Positions 30,099-32,592 of a stretch of DNA of 32,592 bases are shown here, piece after piece. This stretch comes from Sphingorhabdus sp. GTDB lineage: Bacteria; Pseudomonadota; Alphaproteobacteria; Sphingomonadales; Sphingomonadaceae. How positions within the stretch are numbered: the stretch's first letter is position 1; every line of letters begins with the position of its first letter. The stretch lies in NCBI GenBank assembly GCA_023262005.1, contig JALREL010000042.1, positions 1 through 32,592 of the forward strand, given 5' to 3'. Under the pieces are notes generated by a model. It was given only the letters and a program-made list of their open reading frames with translations. It made no database searches and was not told where the DNA came from. The translations under genes and the position numbers were made by a program.

Positions 30099-30662
30099 CT
30101 ACTTCGCCTCGTGGTTCACGCGATAGGCTTTGAACCCGGCGACCACAGCGCGAACACAATCCCCAGGGGTGGGGCCACCTGCGAAAAAGCCGCGACAAGG
30201 GCCGGTCATCACCTCAGGCTTCTCACGCTGCAGCCATTTCAGCGCCAGTTCAAATTCGGGTGGATCGTTTGAGCTGTTGCGAACTGCGACTATCCGTCCA
30301 TCGCGGATTGTGAGGTGAAATTTGTCGGTCACCCAAAAACCGGTGCCTAGGGCTGCAATCAGATCGTCCCTTACGGTGATTGCACAGGTGATTTCGCTAT
30401 CGCTGGCAATCTGGCAGGGCTGTCGGTCGAGGATCGCGTAATTCCCACCCTGCGCCCAGCCTTGATAATACAGCAATTGCGGCTGTGATGCCGGCGCATC
30501 ATTCATTGCAGCGCGCAATTGCTTGGGGTCGAATGAATAGAAGGCGTCGATCAGCCGCTCGGCAGCGACCAGCGGCTGCTCTGTACTGGCCCGTTGGGGG
30601 TGTTCCAATCCGGAGCATCCGCTTAATGACAGCGCAGCTAAGAGTGCGGGCAAATAGCGCAT
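30099..30662 (-). CDS. Predicted lipoprotein of unknown function
   Basis: A 187-residue secreted protein with an N-terminal MRYLPALLAALSLSGCSG, whose LSGC is a good lipobox. The start at 30662 was chosen for this signal; a longer in-frame reading to 31013 crosses into the divergent hydroxylase gene. Mature features are a helical head (VAAERLIDAFYSFDPKQLRAAM) and strands with paired cysteines (DRQPCQIASDSEITCAI). FHLTIRDGRIVAVRN and a tail with TGPCRGFFAGGPTPGDCVRAVV follow. The head and strand order vaguely recall an NTF2-like fold, but I cannot name a family. It is divergent from the hydroxylase. Confidence 0.8.
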   Translation of the reverse strand: MRYLPALLAALSLSGCSGLEHPQRASTEQPLVAAERLIDAFYSFDPKQLRAAMNDAPASQPQLLYYQGWAQGGNYAILDRQPCQIASDSEITCAITVRDDLIAALGTGFWVTDKFHLTIRDGRIVAVRNSSNDPPEFELALKWLQREKPEVMTGPCRGFFAGGPTPGDCVRAVVAGFKAYRVNHEAK

Positions 30663-30828
30663 CAATCGTGCCTCCCCTTCTGCATCTGTGTGCCACAAAC
30701 CACCCATTGGGGAAATGGATGGTTTCCGCTCGACGTGACGGCTTTTTACAAGTAAATTGACGTTGGTCGCTCGAAATAAGTGTCGCTGGAAAACAGCGCT
30801 GCCCATCACTTTGGGAGGGGGACGACTG

Positions 30829-31698
30829 ATGAAACAAGCTCTGTTCAATTTGCTGCCGCCAGCGACTGTAGCGGCAATTCTTGCATTCTGGGCCTTTGCG
30901 CCTGCCGAATGGGTCGACAAATGGTGGATGATTACCGCGGTGGGCCTGGTGGCGCTCACCTTTGTCCAGTTGATGGAATTTGTCGCTGAACGCCACGTTG
31001 GTTGGCGGATCAACCGGCAAGAATTCCTGACCGATCTGTTCTACGTCCTGCTTGGCATCACCGCGATTTCATGGGCCAGCGATACATTTGCCAATGGCCC
31101 GATGGGCGAGGCCAAGGAAGCAATGGGCCTGGCAACGCCATGGATCGCGGAACTGCCTTTCCTGGTGCAGGTTGCGATCGTGATGCTGCTGGTCGAATTC
31201 GGGCAGTATTGGATGCATCGATGGATGCACAACAATGGCTTTTTATGGTCCACCCACGCGCCGCACCACCACATCACGCAATTGAATGCGATGAAGGGTT
31301 ATGTCGGCAATCCGATTGAACTGTTCCTGATCAGCCTGAGCGTGATTGCCTTGCTCGATTTCGACAAGGCACCGATGTTTGCAGCGTTCAATTCGCTGGG
31401 CGCGATATCCTATTATGCACATGCCAATGTTCGTGCCGATCCGCCGAAATGGTTTTCCTTCTTCTTCACCACCATCCAGCACCACAGCCTGCACCACACG
31501 GCGGAAAGCTTTGAAGACACGCGCTGCAACTATGGCAATTGCATCATCCTGTTCGACCGGATGTTCGGCACATTTCGCGAGGGGGAATCGGCCATTGCTG
31601 GCCAGGATGATCGCAAGCGGCTGTCGATCCTCGAACAGTTCCTGTTCCCGTTCCAACCATGGATTGAACGCAGGCGGGCACGGCAGGGCACGGGTTGA
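30829..31698 (+). CDS. Sterol desaturase/fatty acid hydroxylase family protein
   Basis: A 289-residue membrane di-iron enzyme. The histidine clusters are HRWMH (HxxxH), THAPHHHITQLN (HxxHH) and IQHHSLHHTAESFED, the standard ligand set of the fatty acid hydroxylase superfamily; N-terminal helices (TVAAILAFWAFAP, WWMITAVGLVALTF) precede them. It should hydroxylate or desaturate a lipid in the membrane with oxygen, but the lipid cannot be told. The ATG at 30829 has GGGAGG upstream; an in-frame upstream reading from 30757 has no such site. It ends 30 bases before the convergent regulator gene. Confidence 0.9.
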   Translation: MKQALFNLLPPATVAAILAFWAFAPAEWVDKWWMITAVGLVALTFVQLMEFVAERHVGWRINRQEFLTDLFYVLLGITAISWASDTFANGPMGEAKEAMGLATPWIAELPFLVQVAIVMLLVEFGQYWMHRWMHNNGFLWSTHAPHHHITQLNAMKGYVGNPIELFLISLSVIALLDFDKAPMFAAFNSLGAISYYAHANVRADPPKWFSFFFTTIQHHSLHHTAESFEDTRCNYGNCIILFDRMFGTFREGESAIAGQDDRKRLSILEQFLFPFQPWIERRRARQGTG

Positions 31699-31728
31699 GT
31701 TAGAAAGTGTGGCGGGTTCTTAACCCCC

Positions 31729-32592
31729 TCACTCCCCTGCCCATACGAACGGCGTTAATCCGCGCTCGCGTTCGTTGAACACCAGCACCCTCCCCGCCGG
31801 CGGGGCGCTGCGTTGGGGGCAATCGGGGCGGGTGCAGGCGCGACAGCCCAGTCCGATTGGGGTGGCCTCTCCCGTTGCAAGGTCTCTCCCGCGCGCGGCG
31901 GCAAGCGGCGCGGCAAGGCTCGCATCGATCCCCAGCCCTACCGCAAATTCGGCGCGGATGCCGCCTTCCCTGCCCGCCTGCGGTTGCACGGTGCGCGCGA
32001 TGGTGAACCAGCGACCGCCATCTTCCAGCTCGACCAGATCCTTCACCAACTGGCCCGGACGATCAAATGCGGTGTGCAGCCGCCATAACGGGCAGCGCGC
32101 GTCGGATTCGACCAGGGGCGAGGCGCTGGCGCCGGCATAGCGCTTGCTGCTCTGCCCTGCCCGGTCGATGCGCAGCATGAAGAAGGGCAAGCCGCGCGCG
32201 CCGACGCGTTGCAGCGTGGTCAGCCGGTGCGCGACTTGCTCAAAGCCTGCGCCAAAACGACGCTGGAGCAACTCGATATCATAGCCCGTCCCCTCGCATG
32301 CACGCAGGAAACGCGCATAGGGCATCATCAGCGCGGCGGCGAAATAGCTGGTCAAGTGGCGGCGATAGAAACGCTCGCTCGCGCGTTCGGCGAAATTTGC
32401 GCCTTTGACGAGGCCGTCAATTTCGGCGCGCGCCTCCAGCGTGGCAAGCTCGCTCGCGGCGGCAAAGGTTCGGCTGGCGGGATCGAGCAGCTCGGAAAGC
32501 TGCAACTGGCGCGCGTGCAGGTCGAGCCGCTTGAGCCGGTCGGGCAGAACATCGACGGGCAGGATGCGGATGGAAAGCTGGTGCTTGACGCG
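31729..32592 (-). CDS. ScfR/RamB-like transcriptional regulator, 3' part (start outside window)
   Basis: At least 287 residues are in the window with the frame still open at the right edge; an in-frame TTG at 32505 is not the start. The visible part fits the IrrE-like segment plus the DUF2083 domain of short-chain fatty acyl regulators: YFAAALMMPYARFLRACEGT, DIELLQRRFGAGFEQVAHRL, RGLPFFMLRIDRAGQSSKR and CPLWRLHTAFDRPG. The tail GLGCRACTRPDCPQRSAPP has three cysteines and may bind metal. The expected XRE-type helix-turn-helix would lie upstream, beyond the edge. Relatives control glyoxylate, propionate or acetate metabolism; its target here is not seen. Confidence 0.88.
   Translation of the reverse strand, partial: RVKHQLSIRILPVDVLPDRLKRLDLHARQLQLSELLDPASRTFAAASELATLEARAEIDGLVKGANFAERASERFYRRHLTSYFAAALMMPYARFLRACEGTGYDIELLQRRFGAGFEQVAHRLTTLQRVGARGLPFFMLRIDRAGQSSKRYAGASASPLVESDARCPLWRLHTAFDRPGQLVKDLVELEDGGRWFTIARTVQPQAGREGGIRAEFAVGLGIDASLAAPLAAARGRDLATGEATPIGLGCRACTRPDCPQRSAPPAGRVLVFNERERGLTPFVWAGE

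Noticed and set aside
30779-30786. AGTGTCGC also upstream of the hydroxylase, as in the sugar transferase/manC region
   Set aside because: An 8-base word is expected about once by chance in a window of this size on two strands; one extra copy is not enough to claim a regulon.
30663-31013. N-terminal extension of the lipoprotein gene to 31013
   Set aside because: It runs antisense into the hydroxylase gene, and the lipoprotein signal starts cleanly at 30662.
31714-31726. GGGTT-ctt-AACCC hairpin between the hydroxylase and the ScfR-like gene as a terminator
   Set aside because: The stem is short and lacks a T-tract in either direction.

Overview
The window looks like chromosomal DNA of a sphingomonad-type alphaproteobacterium (Sphingomonadales; genus not determined). 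The basis is a three-subunit Rhodospirillum-type transhydrogenase, a CcrM-type GANTC methyltransferase, a PrsK/PrsR exopolysaccharide regulatory pair, a short-chain-fatty-acyl type regulator, and high GC with dense, overlapping operons. I see no tRNA, rRNA, CRISPR array, insertion sequence or prophage. No stretch above 300 bases lacks a gene; the longest clear gap, about 230 bases upstream of ccrM, carries a dense array of GANTC sites.

Layout: 1-2538 (minus) is a transhydrogenase operon led by a 40-residue cytochrome aa3 subunit IV-like protein. 2705-4126 (plus) is a response regulator with an AAA+ domain. 4123-10310 (minus) holds DUF2177, then folP and ccrM (overlapping), then rnhB, thiD fused to a VOC domain, DUF1272 and glmM, mostly joined by start/stop overlaps. 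10466-12702 (plus) is a symporter plus aldo/keto reductase pair. 12697-17684 (minus) holds NnrU and a likely peptide-use operon: POT transporter, lipoprotein amidohydrolase, and a second amidohydrolase that has lost its metal ligands. 17816-18790 (plus) holds a nitroreductase and a solo YtrA-like GntR regulator.

18783-25559 (minus) is an exopolysaccharide operon: initiating sugar transferase, PrsK kinase, PrsR sigma-54 regulator and a TPR protein. Divergent from it is a mannose-1-phosphate guanylyltransferase that would supply GDP-mannose, followed by an atypical OmpR-type regulator. 27599-30015 (minus) is an arsenic operon in the order arsR, arsI/cadI, arsC, acr3, with a clear dyad operator. 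The right end holds a small lipoprotein, a sterol desaturase-family hydroxylase, and the 3' part of an ScfR/RamB-like regulator cut by the window edge.

The items most worth a second look are ten GANTC sites packed into 162 bp directly upstream of the gene for the GANTC methyltransferase, the ThiD-VOC fusion, the active plus dead amidohydrolase pair, a regulator with an intact ATPase but altered sigma-54 contact loop, and three convergent gene pairs whose stop codons overlap.
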